Source: Celeribacter sp. HF31 (lineage in GTDB: Bacteria; Pseudomonadota; Alphaproteobacteria; Rhodobacterales; Rhodobacteraceae). From it: a DNA stretch of 64,000 nt. A program made the translations under genes and the position numbers. Location: NCBI RefSeq assembly GCF_011806455.1, contig NZ_JAATOT010000001.1:1-64000 (forward strand), written 5' to 3'. Below, piece after piece: positions 8,101-17,473 of the stretch (positions within the stretch are counted from its first letter, which is position 1; each line of letters opens with the position of its first letter). Under the pieces are notes generated by a model. The model saw nothing but the letters and a program-made list of their open reading frames with translations. It was not told where the DNA came from and ran no database searches.

Positions 8101-9573
8101 ATGTCCATATATCACACAAAAACATCTGTAAAATTGCGCCATTCGCGCGATGAAAACATCTATCGTCGCGCATCGCGCGGCCAAACTTGGACCGCACGTG
8201 CGGCGCTTTTGCTGGGCGCCGGGCTGTGTGTGCTCGGGGCCGCCGCAGTGGCGCAGACGCCCGCGTCCTTTGATCTGGACGCGGCGCAGACCGCGCTTTG
8301 GTCAGAGCCCGACGCCGATCAAATCGCAACGTTGCAAGCCGATCTCGAGGCCGCAGCCGCCTCAGGCGATGTCGCCGCGCAGCATCTGTTGGGGCAACAT
8401 CTGCTCAACGGTTGGGTCCTGCCTCAGGACGTGCCGCGTGGGCTGTCGCTGCTTGAAACGCTGGCTGAAACGGGCCATGTCGGCGCCTTGACCGATCTGG
8501 GTCAGGCCTATCTTTGGGGCACAGCTTTGCCCGCCGATCCGGATGTCGCCGTGCCCTACCTGGAACGCGCCGCAACGAATGGCGGCACGGAGGCACAGCG
8601 CATTCTTGGTGAGCAAATGATCGGCGGCTGGGTGCTTCCGCGTGATGTCACGCGCGGTCAGGCCTATCTCGATCAAGCCATCTCTGGCGGCGATGTCGAG
8701 GCACGGATCGCGCTCGGCAAACTCCAGCTTTACGGCATCGGGGTGCCCAAAGACGAGGCCGCAGCACTGGCGCAATTCGAAGCCGCCGCAGAGGCCGGTA
8801 ACGGCCACGGATTGGCCGCCTATGGCGACGCTCTGATGTGGGAGTTCACCGACCCACCGCGCGCCGAGGCCCTGCTGCAACGTGCGGGCGAAATGGGCGC
8901 TTCTGAGGCTTGGGTCTCTCTGGCGCGGGGGGCGATGTATGGCTACCTGGGCGGCGGGTCCGTGTCGCGGGCGAAATTCGACGGCTATGCGGAAAAGGCG
9001 CTGAACGCGGGCGAGGAGGACGTCGCGGTGCTTGAGGCCACGCGCCAGATGTGGGGTATCAACATGCGCGCCAGCGGGCCCGAGACGATTGCGATCCTGC
9101 GAGAGGCCGCCGAGGGTGGCAATGCCGCTGCCGCGCGGTTCCTGATCGCGCTTTTGCGGGACGGCAACGGCTTGAACCTGCGCCGGGACCGCGCGGAGGC
9201 TGCGGCGGCGCTCGACCAGTTCGGCCCGCTTCTGTCCGACAAGGAGCAGGCGCAATATGCGTTGACGCTGCGCGCGGCGACTGCGCGCACGCCCAAGGCC
9301 TATGCGCCCGTGGCCGCCGATTACGCGGCGCATCCCGAGCTGCATTCCGGCTGGTTCGCGCAGGAGCTTTTGAAAGCCAATCCCAATGTCGCGGTTTATA
9401 TCCTGCAAAAGCAATTCGCCGAAGAGGGCCTCTACCGGGGGGCGTTGGATGGCTTTGCGACGCGTCAGACATTGCGCGCGGTCTATAAGGCCTGCCTCGG
9501 GTTGGAGCACCCCGAACGCTGCAACGACAGCGTGATGCGGTCGGACATTATGGGCGCGCTTCTGGTGAACTGA
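8101..9573 (+). CDS. Sel1-repeat exported protein of the polysaccharide locus
   Basis: 490 residues from the ATG at 8101, which has a GGGAGGG ribosome site at 8087-8093; a longer in-frame start at 8023 lacks one. A basic N-terminus is followed by a hydrophobic segment (AALLLGAGLCVLGAAAVAQT, about residues 33-52) that could be a signal peptide or anchor. The rest consists of Sel1/TPR-like repeats of about 36 residues, for example AQHLLGQHLLNGWVLPQDVP and ARIALGKLQLYGIGVPKDEA. Periplasmic Sel1 proteins such as AlgK serve as scaffolds in exopolysaccharide secretion. The following genes for nucleotide-sugar enzymes and a membrane glycosyltransferase support a similar role. It is separated from them by 449 bp, so co-transcription is uncertain. 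Confidence 0.8.
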   Translation: MSIYHTKTSVKLRHSRDENIYRRASRGQTWTARAALLLGAGLCVLGAAAVAQTPASFDLDAAQTALWSEPDADQIATLQADLEAAAASGDVAAQHLLGQHLLNGWVLPQDVPRGLSLLETLAETGHVGALTDLGQAYLWGTALPADPDVAVPYLERAATNGGTEAQRILGEQMIGGWVLPRDVTRGQAYLDQAISGGDVEARIALGKLQLYGIGVPKDEAAALAQFEAAAEAGNGHGLAAYGDALMWEFTDPPRAEALLQRAGEMGASEAWVSLARGAMYGYLGGGSVSRAKFDGYAEKALNAGEEDVAVLEATRQMWGINMRASGPETIAILREAAEGGNAAAARFLIALLRDGNGLNLRRDRAEAAAALDQFGPLLSDKEQAQYALTLRAATARTPKAYAPVAADYAAHPELHSGWFAQELLKANPNVAVYILQKQFAEEGLYRGALDGFATRQTLRAVYKACLGLEHPERCNDSVMRSDIMGALLVN

Positions 9574-10022
9574 CGACGCATCGTCGGGTTCCGGACGGGA
9601 TCAAGTGCCTGCTTCCCTAGATCGGGGGGGCCGGTGTCGGCTGTGGCTGTGCATGTCTCCAAACTATCGTCATTTGATTTTCAGTTTGCCCCTGCCAAGG
9701 CATCTTTGGGATCGGGTGCGTCAGCGTCTGTGACTGATTCTTGCGTGCCCACGGGATAAATCTTTTCAAAAATTTTAACCAAGATTCTCGCCGCAACATT
9801 GATAGCGCATGACAACCATTGGGATGAAAAGTGAAACATATACATCCTTAAGGTTGTGCATATCAAACGAGAACAACTTAGGGGAGCTAAAATGCCTTAA
9901 AAGTTGCTTTGTGTCATGGCGCGCTGATGTAAGTTAACGGATACTTAACCATCCAGCGACCCGTCGATGGACTATCCAAGTTGACCGGCTCGTGTCGCTG
10001 AGAGTGACAAGGAGGGAATACT
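9574..10022. other. 449-bp intergenic region upstream of the polysaccharide genes
   Basis: I see no convincing gene. The 3' half is AT-richer than its surroundings and probably holds the promoter of the next operon. It contains a CtrA-type site at 9934-9949 and ends in a GGAGGG ribosome-binding site at 10011-10016. Confidence 0.6.
9934..9949 (+). promoter_or_regulatory. CtrA-type binding site
   Basis: TTAACGGATACTTAAC is a direct repeat TTAAC-N6-TTAAC and matches the alphaproteobacterial CtrA consensus TTAA-N7-TTAA(C). It lies 74 bp before the UDP-xylose synthase-like start, in an AT-rich stretch suited to a promoter. Cell-cycle or CtrA control of the polysaccharide operon is inference. Confidence 0.5.
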
Positions 10023-11063
10023 ATGGGGGGAACCAGAATATTCCGGCCGAATTTCGAAAAACTCGAAACAGGCGCGACGGCAAAAACGGTCGTCATCGCT
10101 GGCGGGGCTGGGTTCATTGGATCTAATTTAAGTCATCGTTTGATCGCAGAGGGCAACAGGGTCATCTGCATCGACAATATGGAAACGGGGCGCCACGAGA
10201 ATATCGCAGGGCTTCTGACGCATCCGAATTTCGCCTTTTTCCTACATGACATCCTGGACCCGTTCCGCATCAAGGGGCCGGTCGACCGGATTTACAACAT
10301 GGCGTGCCCGGGCTCGCCGCCGAAATACCAACGCGACCCGATCCACACCTTCAAGACCTCTGTGTTCGGTGGGCTGAACCTCTTGGAAGTGGCCGAGGAA
10401 AAAGGCGCGCGCATCCTGCAAAGCTCAACCTCCGAGGTCTACGGTGACCCCGATATTTCTCCCCAGACAGAGACCTATCGCGGCCTCGTCAATACGGTCG
10501 GTCCGCGGTCCTGTTACGACGAGGGCAAACGCGGCGTCGAAACCCTGTTTCACGAGATGCATGAACGGCGCGGTGTCGACACGCGGATCGCCCGGATTTT
10601 CAACACCTACGGTCCGCGCATGGACCCCGAAGACGGGCGCGTCGTGTCGAATTTCGTGATGCAGGCGCTGATGGGCAAGGACCTGACGGTCTATGGCAAC
10701 GGCGGGCAAACGCGCTCGTTCTGCTACATCGACGACCTGTTGAACGGGCTCACGGCCTTGATGGAGGGCGACGATCCTTTGGGCACGATTTTCGCCCCGG
10801 TCAACCTGGGCAATCCCGGCGAATTCACCATTCTGGAACTGGCAGAAACGGTGTTGCTCATGACCGGATCCCAGTCCGATCTGGTCTACCGCGATCTGCC
10901 GATCGACGATCCGCACCAACGCTGCCCGGATATTTCGCGCGCCAAATCCATCCTGGATTGGGAGCCGAAAATCCCGCTGAAAGACGGGCTCATCCCGACC
11001 ATCGCCTATTTCAAAGGAGAGATCTCGGGGCGTCAGACCTTTGCAGCACGGAGTGTGGCGTGA
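10023..11063 (+). CDS. UDP-glucuronate decarboxylase (UDP-xylose synthase)-like SDR enzyme
   Basis: 346 residues, extended short-chain dehydrogenase fold. It has the NAD+ motif GGAGFIG (near 27-33) and a C-A-C-P-G-S-P-P segment before a [13 protein letters not shown] helix. The active-site YDEGK has its Tyr near residue 165. The first and third features are characteristic of UDP-xylose synthases, which oxidise and decarboxylate UDP-glucuronate. The protein should be soluble. Start chosen for GGAGGG at 10011-10016. It overlaps the epimerase gene by one base (TGATG), so the two products probably supply sugar donors to the glycosyltransferase. Another nucleotide-sugar dehydratase or epimerase activity is possible. 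Confidence 0.82.
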   Translation: MGGTRIFRPNFEKLETGATAKTVVIAGGAGFIGSNLSHRLIAEGNRVICIDNMETGRHENIAGLLTHPNFAFFLHDILDPFRIKGPVDRIYNMACPGSPPKYQRDPIHTFKTSVFGGLNLLEVAEEKGARILQSSTSEVYGDPDISPQTETYRGLVNTVGPRSCYDEGKRGVETLFHEMHERRGVDTRIARIFNTYGPRMDPEDGRVVSNFVMQALMGKDLTVYGNGGQTRSFCYIDDLLNGLTALMEGDDPLGTIFAPVNLGNPGEFTILELAETVLLMTGSQSDLVYRDLPIDDPHQRCPDISRAKSILDWEPKIPLKDGLIPTIAYFKGEISGRQTFAARSVA

Positions 11064-12094
11064 TGACAGAGCTTAAGCCCTCGATCCTCGTGACGGGCGG
11101 CGCAGGCTACATCGGCAGCCACGCCTGCAAGGCGCTTGCCCAGGCGGGTTTTCGTCCCGTCGTCTACGACAACCTCTCGCGCGGCCATGCCGATGCGGTC
11201 AAATGGGGCCCGCTCGTTGTGGGCGAGCTTCATGACACCGCGCGTCTGCGCGAGACGCTCCGGCGCGAGAACATCCGGGCGGTGATCCATTTCGCGGCGC
11301 TGGCCTATGTGGGCGAGAGCACGCAAGAGCCGGGGCGCTATTACGACAACAACGTCGGCGGGATGATTTCCCTTCTGGCGGCGATGCGCGACGAGGGCGT
11401 CGACAAGATCGTCTTTTCCTCGAGTTGCGCCACCTATGGCACGCCCGAGGCGCAGCCGATCACCGAAGACATGCCGCAGGTGCCGATCAACCCCTACGGG
11501 CGCACCAAGCTGATCTGCGAATGGATGCTGCAAGATGAGGAACAGGCCACCCGCCTGCGCCACGTCGCGCTGCGCTATTTCAATGCGGCAGGCGCCGATC
11601 CCGATGGCGAGATCGGCGAGCGGCATGATCCGGAGACCCACCTGTTGCCACTGGCCTTGTTAGCAGCTCAAGGCGGCGGTGAGGGTGCAGTGGAGCTGTC
11701 GGTCATGGGGACGGATTATCCCACGCCCGATGGCACCTGCATTCGCGACTATATCCATGTCACCGATCTGGCCCGCGCGCATGTTCTGGCGTTGGGGCAT
11801 CTCATGGACGGGGGCGAGAGCCTTGCGCTCAATCTCGGCACCGGCGAAGGCCAATCGGTGCGCGATGTGATCGCCTCGGTCGAACGTGTCACGGGGGCCA
11901 AGGTGGCCTATCACGACGCCCCGCGCCGGGCGGGCGATCCGCCGGAGCTGCGCGCCGATCCCTCGCGGGCCGAGGCGAAGATCGGTTTTCGCGCCGCTTA
12001 CCGCGACCTCGACACGATCACCGCCCATGCCGCGCCCTGGTTCGGGTTCGCGGAGTTTGAGCGCGCGCCTTTGGGAGTGAAGGACACAGGCTGA
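11063..12094 (+). CDS. galE: UDP-glucose 4-epimerase
   Basis: 343 residues. It has the GGAGYIGSHACKAL NAD+-binding motif at the N-terminus, the SSSCATYG serine segment, and YGRTK with the catalytic Tyr near 150. It also shows the GalE-type RYFNAAGADPDGEIGERHDPE loop and a GTDYPTPDGTCIRDYIHV strand. It interconverts UDP-glucose and UDP-galactose; relatives also interconvert UDP-xylose and UDP-arabinose. That second activity would make sense next to a UDP-xylose synthase-like gene but cannot be decided here. Start and stop both overlap the neighbours (TGATG), so translation is probably coupled across the operon. Confidence 0.93.
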   Translation: MTELKPSILVTGGAGYIGSHACKALAQAGFRPVVYDNLSRGHADAVKWGPLVVGELHDTARLRETLRRENIRAVIHFAALAYVGESTQEPGRYYDNNVGGMISLLAAMRDEGVDKIVFSSSCATYGTPEAQPITEDMPQVPINPYGRTKLICEWMLQDEEQATRLRHVALRYFNAAGADPDGEIGERHDPETHLLPLALLAAQGGGEGAVELSVMGTDYPTPDGTCIRDYIHVTDLARAHVLALGHLMDGGESLALNLGTGEGQSVRDVIASVERVTGAKVAYHDAPRRAGDPPELRADPSRAEAKIGFRAAYRDLDTITAHAAPWFGFAEFERAPLGVKDTG

Positions 12095-13947
12095 TGACAC
12101 GCCGCAGAGCCCATCCCGCGACCCTGAAACGCCCGATGCTGGCGCCGATGCTGCGCGGGTGGATGGCCGTGAAATATTATCTGATCGCCGGTCTCTGGAT
12201 CGTCGCGGCGGGGTGGTTCTGGGCCTGGTGGCTGCAACCGCATCACATGGTCGGACCTCTGCGCTATTGGGGGGTGACGGCGGCGATGGTCTGGATCTGG
12301 GGGATGCAGCTCTACTTTGTGCTGATCTTCCTTCAGGCCCGCAAATCGGTGGCGCCCGACCCGCAGCCGGGGCAATGGCGCGTCGCGATGATCACCACGA
12401 AAACCCCCTCGGAAAGCTTTGCCGTGGTGCGCGAGACGCTGGAGGCGATGCTGGCGCAGGATTGTCCGCATGACACCTGGCTTGCGGATGAGGACCCGGA
12501 TGAGGAGACGCGGGCATGGTGCGCGGAGCACGGCGTGAAGCTGTCGACGCGCAAAGGCGTGGAGGCCTATCACCAAGCCACATGGCCGCGTCGCACCCGC
12601 TGCAAAGAGGGCAATCTGGCCTATTTCTATGACCATTGGGGCTATGAGGATTACGACATCGTCAGCCAGCTCGACTCGGATCACGTGCCACAGCCCGGCT
12701 ATCTGCGCGAGATGCTGCGGCCCTTCGCGGATGAGGCGGTGGGCTATGTCTCCGCCCCCTCGATCTGTTCGGCCAATGCCGACCGAAGCTGGGCGGCGCG
12801 CACGCGGCTGTATTCCGAGGCGGCGTTCCATGGCGTGTTTCAGGCGGGCTATTCGTCCGTCTTGACCCCGATGTGCATCGGCTCGCATTACACCGTGCGC
12901 ACCAAGGCGCTGCGCGAAGCGGGCGGATTAGGGCCGGAGCTGGCGGAGGATCATTCGACCACCATGCTGATCTCGTCGGCGGGTTGGCGGGGCGTGCACG
13001 CGCCCGATGCCATTGCGATCGGGCAGGGCCCGGAAACGCTCGCAGACCTCGTGACGCAAGAATTCCAGTGGTCACGCTCGCTTTTGTCGCTGCTCCTGCG
13101 CTACACGCCGCGTTACCTCAAGCCGATGCCCCTGCGGCTCAAGTTGCTTTTTTTGCTGTGCCAAACGTGGTATGTTTTCTTTGCGCTGTCGATGGCGCTT
13201 ATGTACCTTGTGCCGATCCTGGCGGTGACGTTCGATCTGCGGATCGCGGATGTCACCTATCCGGCCTTCGTCGGCCATGCCTTGCCCGCCATCGCTGTGA
13301 TGTTCGTCTTTGCCTTGGCGATGAAAGCCGACGGGTTTTTGCGCCCCTTTAAGGCCAAGGTCTTCGCCTGGGAAACCATGCTTTTCGTGATGCTGCAATG
13401 GCCCTGGGTGTTCTGGGGCTGTGCCATGGCGGTGCGGGACCGGGTGACCGGGAAATTCGTCGATTTCCGCATCACGCCCAAAGGCGAGACCCAGGGCGCG
13501 CCGCTGCCCTCGCGGGTGATTGCCGTCTATGCCGTGTTGGCCATGGGGGCCGCGATCCCGGTGATCACCGTTTCCGATGTCCATGCCGCGCGAGGGTTCT
13601 ATCTTTTGTCGCTGGTCAATACGGCGGTGTACCTGATCTTGCTGGCCGTGGCATTTCGCTCGGAACTTAAACGCGCGCGCGGAGTCCGGGAACATATTCG
13701 AAAAATACTGGCGCGCGATGTCCCCGTGTTGAGCCTGATCATGGCACTTTTGGGCACAGGGACCATACTGAGGGCGGAGGACAGTGCGAATGCGCTGGCC
13801 ATCGGCCTCGAGGCGGTGGGAGCCGTCAAGGTGGAATACGTGGTATCCGGCGCCGGCATGGGAGGTGACGGCGGCATCCGGGTCCGTTTCACACCGTTTT
13901 GGGGCGAGGGGTCTCCACGCTCCACAGTCAGGGAGGGAGAACGATGA
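12094..13947 (+). CDS. Membrane glycosyltransferase family 2 (cellulose synthase-like)
   Basis: 617 residues. Two N-terminal membrane helices (about 27-47 and 60-80) precede a cytosolic GT2 domain. That domain has an acidic loop DEDPDEE (near 132), the metal-binding DSDH (near 195) and the catalytic-base region ELAEDHS (near 285). The acceptor motif reads QEFQW (322-326) where processive synthases normally have QxxRW. Several membrane helices follow (about 350-380, 395-410, 420-440, 475-530). This is the layout of BcsA-like polysaccharide synthases that extend and export a glycan, but no PilZ domain is visible. Its neighbours supply nucleotide sugars and a GH26-like hydrolase. The product glycan is unknown. 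Confidence 0.85.
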   Translation: MTRRRAHPATLKRPMLAPMLRGWMAVKYYLIAGLWIVAAGWFWAWWLQPHHMVGPLRYWGVTAAMVWIWGMQLYFVLIFLQARKSVAPDPQPGQWRVAMITTKTPSESFAVVRETLEAMLAQDCPHDTWLADEDPDEETRAWCAEHGVKLSTRKGVEAYHQATWPRRTRCKEGNLAYFYDHWGYEDYDIVSQLDSDHVPQPGYLREMLRPFADEAVGYVSAPSICSANADRSWAARTRLYSEAAFHGVFQAGYSSVLTPMCIGSHYTVRTKALREAGGLGPELAEDHSTTMLISSAGWRGVHAPDAIAIGQGPETLADLVTQEFQWSRSLLSLLLRYTPRYLKPMPLRLKLLFLLCQTWYVFFALSMALMYLVPILAVTFDLRIADVTYPAFVGHALPAIAVMFVFALAMKADGFLRPFKAKVFAWETMLFVMLQWPWVFWGCAMAVRDRVTGKFVDFRITPKGETQGAPLPSRVIAVYAVLAMGAAIPVITVSDVHAARGFYLLSLVNTAVYLILLAVAFRSELKRARGVREHIRKILARDVPVLSLIMALLGTGTILRAEDSANALAIGLEAVGAVKVEYVVSGAGMGGDGGIRVRFTPFWGEGSPRSTVREGER

Positions 13948-14846
13948 GACATGAGTTCATCAAAACCGTGAAAGCAATCCTCTATGGAACCGCGATGGCG
14001 ACGGCTTTGACCGTCTCCGCCAGCGCGCAATCGGTGCCACCGGGAGAGCTGCCCTTTGGTGTTTATGACCCCGACGGGGACTTCGCCGGGTTGCAGCCCG
14101 TGGTGATCGAACACCTGTTCCTGCCTTGGGAGGACGTGTTCCTCGAAACCCTCTATGACGCCGATGACTATGCACAGGAGCGCAACCGCGCGCTTTTGGT
14201 GACGCTCGAACCCTGGACCTGGTCGCGCAGTGAACGCAACACCGCGCGTTACCTGCAAAGCGGGATCGAGAGCGGGCGCTATGACCCCAATATGAAAGCG
14301 GTTTGTGACATCCTCGGCACGCTGAAAAGCCCGGTCACGCTGCGCTTTGCCCATGAGATGGACGATGACAACGGACAGTTCATCTGGGCGGGCTGGGAGC
14401 CGGAGACTTATATCTCAAGCTATCGTCACATGATTGACGTCTGCCGCGCCTCCGCGCCAAATATCTCGGTGATGTGGTCGCCTCTGGGGGACGAAGGGAT
14501 GGAGGACTACTACCCTGGCGATGACTATGCTGACATCGTGGGCCTGTCGGTCTTTGGACTTCAGGCCTGGGATCAGGCGAAATACGGCGGGGATCGTGGC
14601 TTTGACGACATCTTTGGTCCGCGTTACGAACGCGCCACGCAATTTGGCAAACCGATTGCTGTCGCCGAGCTGGGCTATGTCGGCACGGCGGACTATGTCG
14701 AGATGTGGAAAGACAGCGTGCGTGTGGTGAAAGAGGACTATCCGCAATTGGTCGGTGTGGTCTATTTCAACTACCCCGAGGTCTACCCCTGGCCCGAGGG
14801 CTTTGGGACGCCGGATTGGCGGATGAAGAACCAGATCCTCGAGTAA
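13944..14846 (+). CDS. Secreted GH26-like glycoside hydrolase
   Basis: 300 residues from the ATG at 13944, with a strong GGGAGGGA ribosome site and an ATGA overlap with the glycosyltransferase stop. A signal peptide ends near SASAQS (about residue 27). The body resembles GH26 beta-mannanase/endoglucanase-type barrels. The segment TLRFAHEMDDDNGQFIWAGW carries a likely acid/base Glu near 137. A likely nucleophile Glu lies in IAVAELGYVG near 243. Polysaccharide synthase operons often carry a periplasmic hydrolase that trims or helps release the polymer (as BcsZ does for cellulose), and this gene fits that position. Substrate specificity cannot be read from sequence. A terminator follows. Confidence 0.8.
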   Translation: MRHEFIKTVKAILYGTAMATALTVSASAQSVPPGELPFGVYDPDGDFAGLQPVVIEHLFLPWEDVFLETLYDADDYAQERNRALLVTLEPWTWSRSERNTARYLQSGIESGRYDPNMKAVCDILGTLKSPVTLRFAHEMDDDNGQFIWAGWEPETYISSYRHMIDVCRASAPNISVMWSPLGDEGMEDYYPGDDYADIVGLSVFGLQAWDQAKYGGDRGFDDIFGPRYERATQFGKPIAVAELGYVGTADYVEMWKDSVRVVKEDYPQLVGVVYFNYPEVYPWPEGFGTPDWRMKNQILE

Positions 14847-14893
14847 GGACGATGGCGCAGGCTGTGTGAATTTTCGAGAGATCGCGTGAATTT

Positions 14894-14928
14894 GTGGCGT
14901 GCGGAGTGAATTTCCGCACGCCACTTTT
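14894..14928 (+). terminator. Intrinsic terminator of the polysaccharide operon
   Basis: A perfect 12-bp stem (GTGGCGTGCGGA 14894-14905 with 14913-14924) and a 7-nt loop are followed directly by TTTT, 48 bp after the GH26-like stop. Confidence 0.9.
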
Positions 14929-15086
14929 GTGTTTGGGCCGCTCAAATGCCGTATTTTCGCCGATTTCTGGACACGGAAAAGTAAGACTTGACCTCTAGGC
15001 TGGTTTGACGTGACACCTATCGGAAACCTCGATCTCGGCGTGCGTCACAGGTTGCGTCGGGCATCATAAAAAAGGCAGAGCAGTCT

Positions 15087-15377
15087 ATGACTATGACGTT
15101 CCTACGCAAGGTTCTTGTGTCCATTTCCATGGCTTCCGCATTGGTGAGTGTGTCCGGTCTTCATGCCGAAACCGCGCCGGAGGCCGCTCCCGTGGTCGCC
15201 CCGAAATCCGTGAAATCCGCCGCTGGCGTCGGCGCCGCGCGCTTTGACTGGCTGGCGAAACCCGCCTCGCCTGACGTTACTCCGGTGCGTGTTGCCCGCA
15301 CCCGCATGTTGGGGAGCGGAAGCTGGGTGTGCTCGCCCGCGGGCTTCAATCGCAAATCGCGATGTGTTTCCCGCTGA
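15087..15377 (+). CDS. Small secreted protein of unknown function
   Basis: 96 residues. The N-terminus is a clear signal peptide (LRKVLVSISMASALVSVSGL, cleavage after LHA near 27), followed by an Ala/Pro/Val-rich stretch and a basic C-terminus with two Cys (SWVCSPAGFNRKSRCVSR). The Cys pair could form a disulfide in the periplasm. A second ATG two codons in could be the true start. The protein is bounded upstream by a terminator and downstream by 230 bp without a gene, so it is probably monocistronic. I do not recognise a family. Confidence 0.65.
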   Translation: MTMTFLRKVLVSISMASALVSVSGLHAETAPEAAPVVAPKSVKSAAGVGAARFDWLAKPASPDVTPVRVARTRMLGSGSWVCSPAGFNRKSRCVSR

Positions 15378-15607
15378 GACCGCTTTCTCGCTGTCTTGAA
15401 TGACCTTTCAAAGGTGCGCTCTCGCGCATCTTTCGGGCTTAATTCGTCTCTTGTGATGATCTTCTGTGCACGCAGCCAAGGACGTTTGGACTGCGTCAAT
15501 CTGTTTGTGGGCGTGCGCGAGCGAACCTGTTAAGCCATGTCCGAATAACTGATGACTCGTTTTTATAGAGCGCTTTTAGAGACAGACTGCACAGAGATAC
15601 ATATTTT

Positions 15608-15964
15608 ATGACCGATTTTCAAAACAGCCCCAATCTCCAATCTGAAAAGACCGTCACAGGCCGGAACCTTTTCGCCCTGTTTCGCGTGATCGCCGTGATC
15701 GAGGGCGTGACCACCTTGCTGTTGTTCCTTGTCGCCATGCCGATCAAATACGGCCTCGATGACGCCTCCTGGGTCAAGCTCATGGGGCCGCTGCACGGCT
15801 ATGCCTTTCTGGTCTATATCGCGCTGATGCTTGTTGTGATGCGGGGGCCGTTTTGGCGGGCGCGCGACCTGACGCGGGCGGCTCTGGCCTCTCTCGTGCC
15901 CTTCGGCACCTTCCTCAACGACCCGCATCTCAAACGTCGCGGCCAAGACATCTACTCGGACTGA
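15608..15964 (+). CDS. DUF3817-type small membrane protein
   Basis: 118 residues with three predicted membrane helices (about 22-42, 58-80 and a shorter one near 90-105). The segments ALFRVIAVIEGVTTLLLF and MGPLHGYAFLVYIALMLVV match the DUF3817 pattern, where an E-G in helix 1 and an H-G in helix 2 are conserved. The C-terminus (PFGTFLNDPHLKRRG) is cytoplasmic in style. The function of the family is unknown. It stands alone between two non-overlapping genes. Confidence 0.75.
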   Translation: MTDFQNSPNLQSEKTVTGRNLFALFRVIAVIEGVTTLLLFLVAMPIKYGLDDASWVKLMGPLHGYAFLVYIALMLVVMRGPFWRARDLTRAALASLVPFGTFLNDPHLKRRGQDIYSD

Positions 15965-16060
15965 AACCCGTTTCGGGCGAGGCACCTTGTCCCCTATGCG
16001 ATGGCGCCCAAGGTGTTATAACGCCTTAGGTTTACATATTCGCATAAGAGGGATGATACC

Positions 16061-17464
16061 ATGACACGCAAGGTTGATGTGGCCATTCTCGGGGCAGGGA
16101 GCGCAGGGGTCACCGCGCTGTTCACCTTGCTCAGAGCCGGGAAATCCGTCGTTCTGATCAATTCAGGGCCGGAGGGCACCACCTGCGCGCGCGTAGGCTG
16201 CATGCCGTCGAAAGCGCTGATCGAAGTGGCTTCGCTCTACCACGCGAAAACCCGTCAGGCGGCGTTCGGGATTGAGGGCACCGAAGGACTCTCGGTCGAT
16301 GGCCCCAAGGTCATGGCCCGTGTCCGGGCGATCCGGGATAAACTGGTCAACGGCTTCATCACTCGCACCCACAAACATCTCGACGAGACGCAATTCATCG
16401 ACGGTCACGCCACGATCACCGGACCCAATACGGTCGCGGTGAACGGCGAAACCATCGAGACGGGCGCGATCATTATTGCCACCGGGTCCAGCCCCGTTCT
16501 GCCCGCGCCCTTCCGCGCCTTGGGCGACGCGCTTTGGACCACGGACACGTTCTTTGAACAGCCTGACCTGCCGACATCCGTGGCCATCGTGGGCCTCGGT
16601 GTGATCGGTTGCGAGATCGGTCAGGCGCTGGGCCGTCTGGGCGTTGAGGTGCATGGCTTTGACGCCGCAACTGTCATTGCCGGGATCAAGGATCCGGTGG
16701 TGGCCGAAGCCGCCGCAGAGGCGCTGGGACAGGATATGTCGCTCACTTTGGGCGCGAGTGTCGAGCCCAGCCTTGAGGCCGATGGCACCGTGACGATCAA
16801 GGCGGGCGACAAGACTGTGCGGGTCGAGCGTGTGCTGGCCAGCATCGGGCGGCGTCCGAATGTTGCGGGGCTGGGGCTTGAGACCTTGGGCGTGGAGCTG
16901 GATGACAAAGGCATGCCCGCCTACGATCCCGAGACGCTCCAGATCGGCGATTTGCCGGTCTATATGACGGGCGATGTGAACGCCGACCGGCCGCTTTTGC
17001 ATGAGGCCAAGGACGAGGGCAAAATCGCCGCGCTGAACATCATCGCAGGCACGCGTAAACCTTTCCGCCGCCGCGTGCCTCTGGCCGTGGCCTTCACCAG
17101 CCCACAGATCGCCACTGTTGGGGCCGCCTTCGGCACGCTCGACCCGGAGCAGATCGCTGTCGGCACCGCCAAGGCGCAAGACAACGGTCGCTCGAAGGTC
17201 AAGGCAGAGACGGCAGGCCTGATCCGCGTCTATGCCGACAAAAGCTCGCTGAAACTTCTGGGCGCGACCTTGGCGATTGGCGATGGCGAACATATGGCGC
17301 ATTGGCTGGCGCTGGCGATTGAACAGGGGCTGACGGTGGATGTCTGTCTTGAGAGCCCGTTCTACCACCCGGTGCTCGAAGAAACGCTGCAGGACGCCTT
17401 GATGAGTTGCCTGTCGAACAGCGGTCAGAAACTGCCGCATCCGCCGGGGCTGACGCCGGCCTGA
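16061..17464 (+). CDS. Dihydrolipoamide dehydrogenase-like flavoprotein disulfide reductase
   Basis: 467 residues. FAD motif GAGSAGVTALFTLLRAGK (near 10-27), the redox disulfide in TTCARVGCMPSK (near 44-55), an NAD(P)H motif VGLGVIGCEIGQALGRLG (near 175), the second FAD motif in YMTGDVNADRPLLHEA, and a C-terminal YHPVLEETLQDAL interface with the catalytic His. All elements of an active class I disulfide reductase are present. The partner substrate is not evident: no 2-oxoacid dehydrogenase genes are adjacent and a true lpd ends at position 96. It could be an Lpd paralogue, a soluble transhydrogenase-like or a mercuric reductase-like enzyme. It is convergent with sitD, only 9 bp away. Confidence 0.85.
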   Translation: MTRKVDVAILGAGSAGVTALFTLLRAGKSVVLINSGPEGTTCARVGCMPSKALIEVASLYHAKTRQAAFGIEGTEGLSVDGPKVMARVRAIRDKLVNGFITRTHKHLDETQFIDGHATITGPNTVAVNGETIETGAIIIATGSSPVLPAPFRALGDALWTTDTFFEQPDLPTSVAIVGLGVIGCEIGQALGRLGVEVHGFDAATVIAGIKDPVVAEAAAEALGQDMSLTLGASVEPSLEADGTVTIKAGDKTVRVERVLASIGRRPNVAGLGLETLGVELDDKGMPAYDPETLQIGDLPVYMTGDVNADRPLLHEAKDEGKIAALNIIAGTRKPFRRRVPLAVAFTSPQIATVGAAFGTLDPEQIAVGTAKAQDNGRSKVKAETAGLIRVYADKSSLKLLGATLAIGDGEHMAHWLALAIEQGLTVDVCLESPFYHPVLEETLQDALMSCLSNSGQKLPHPPGLTPA

Positions 17465-17473
17465 GGATTGGTG

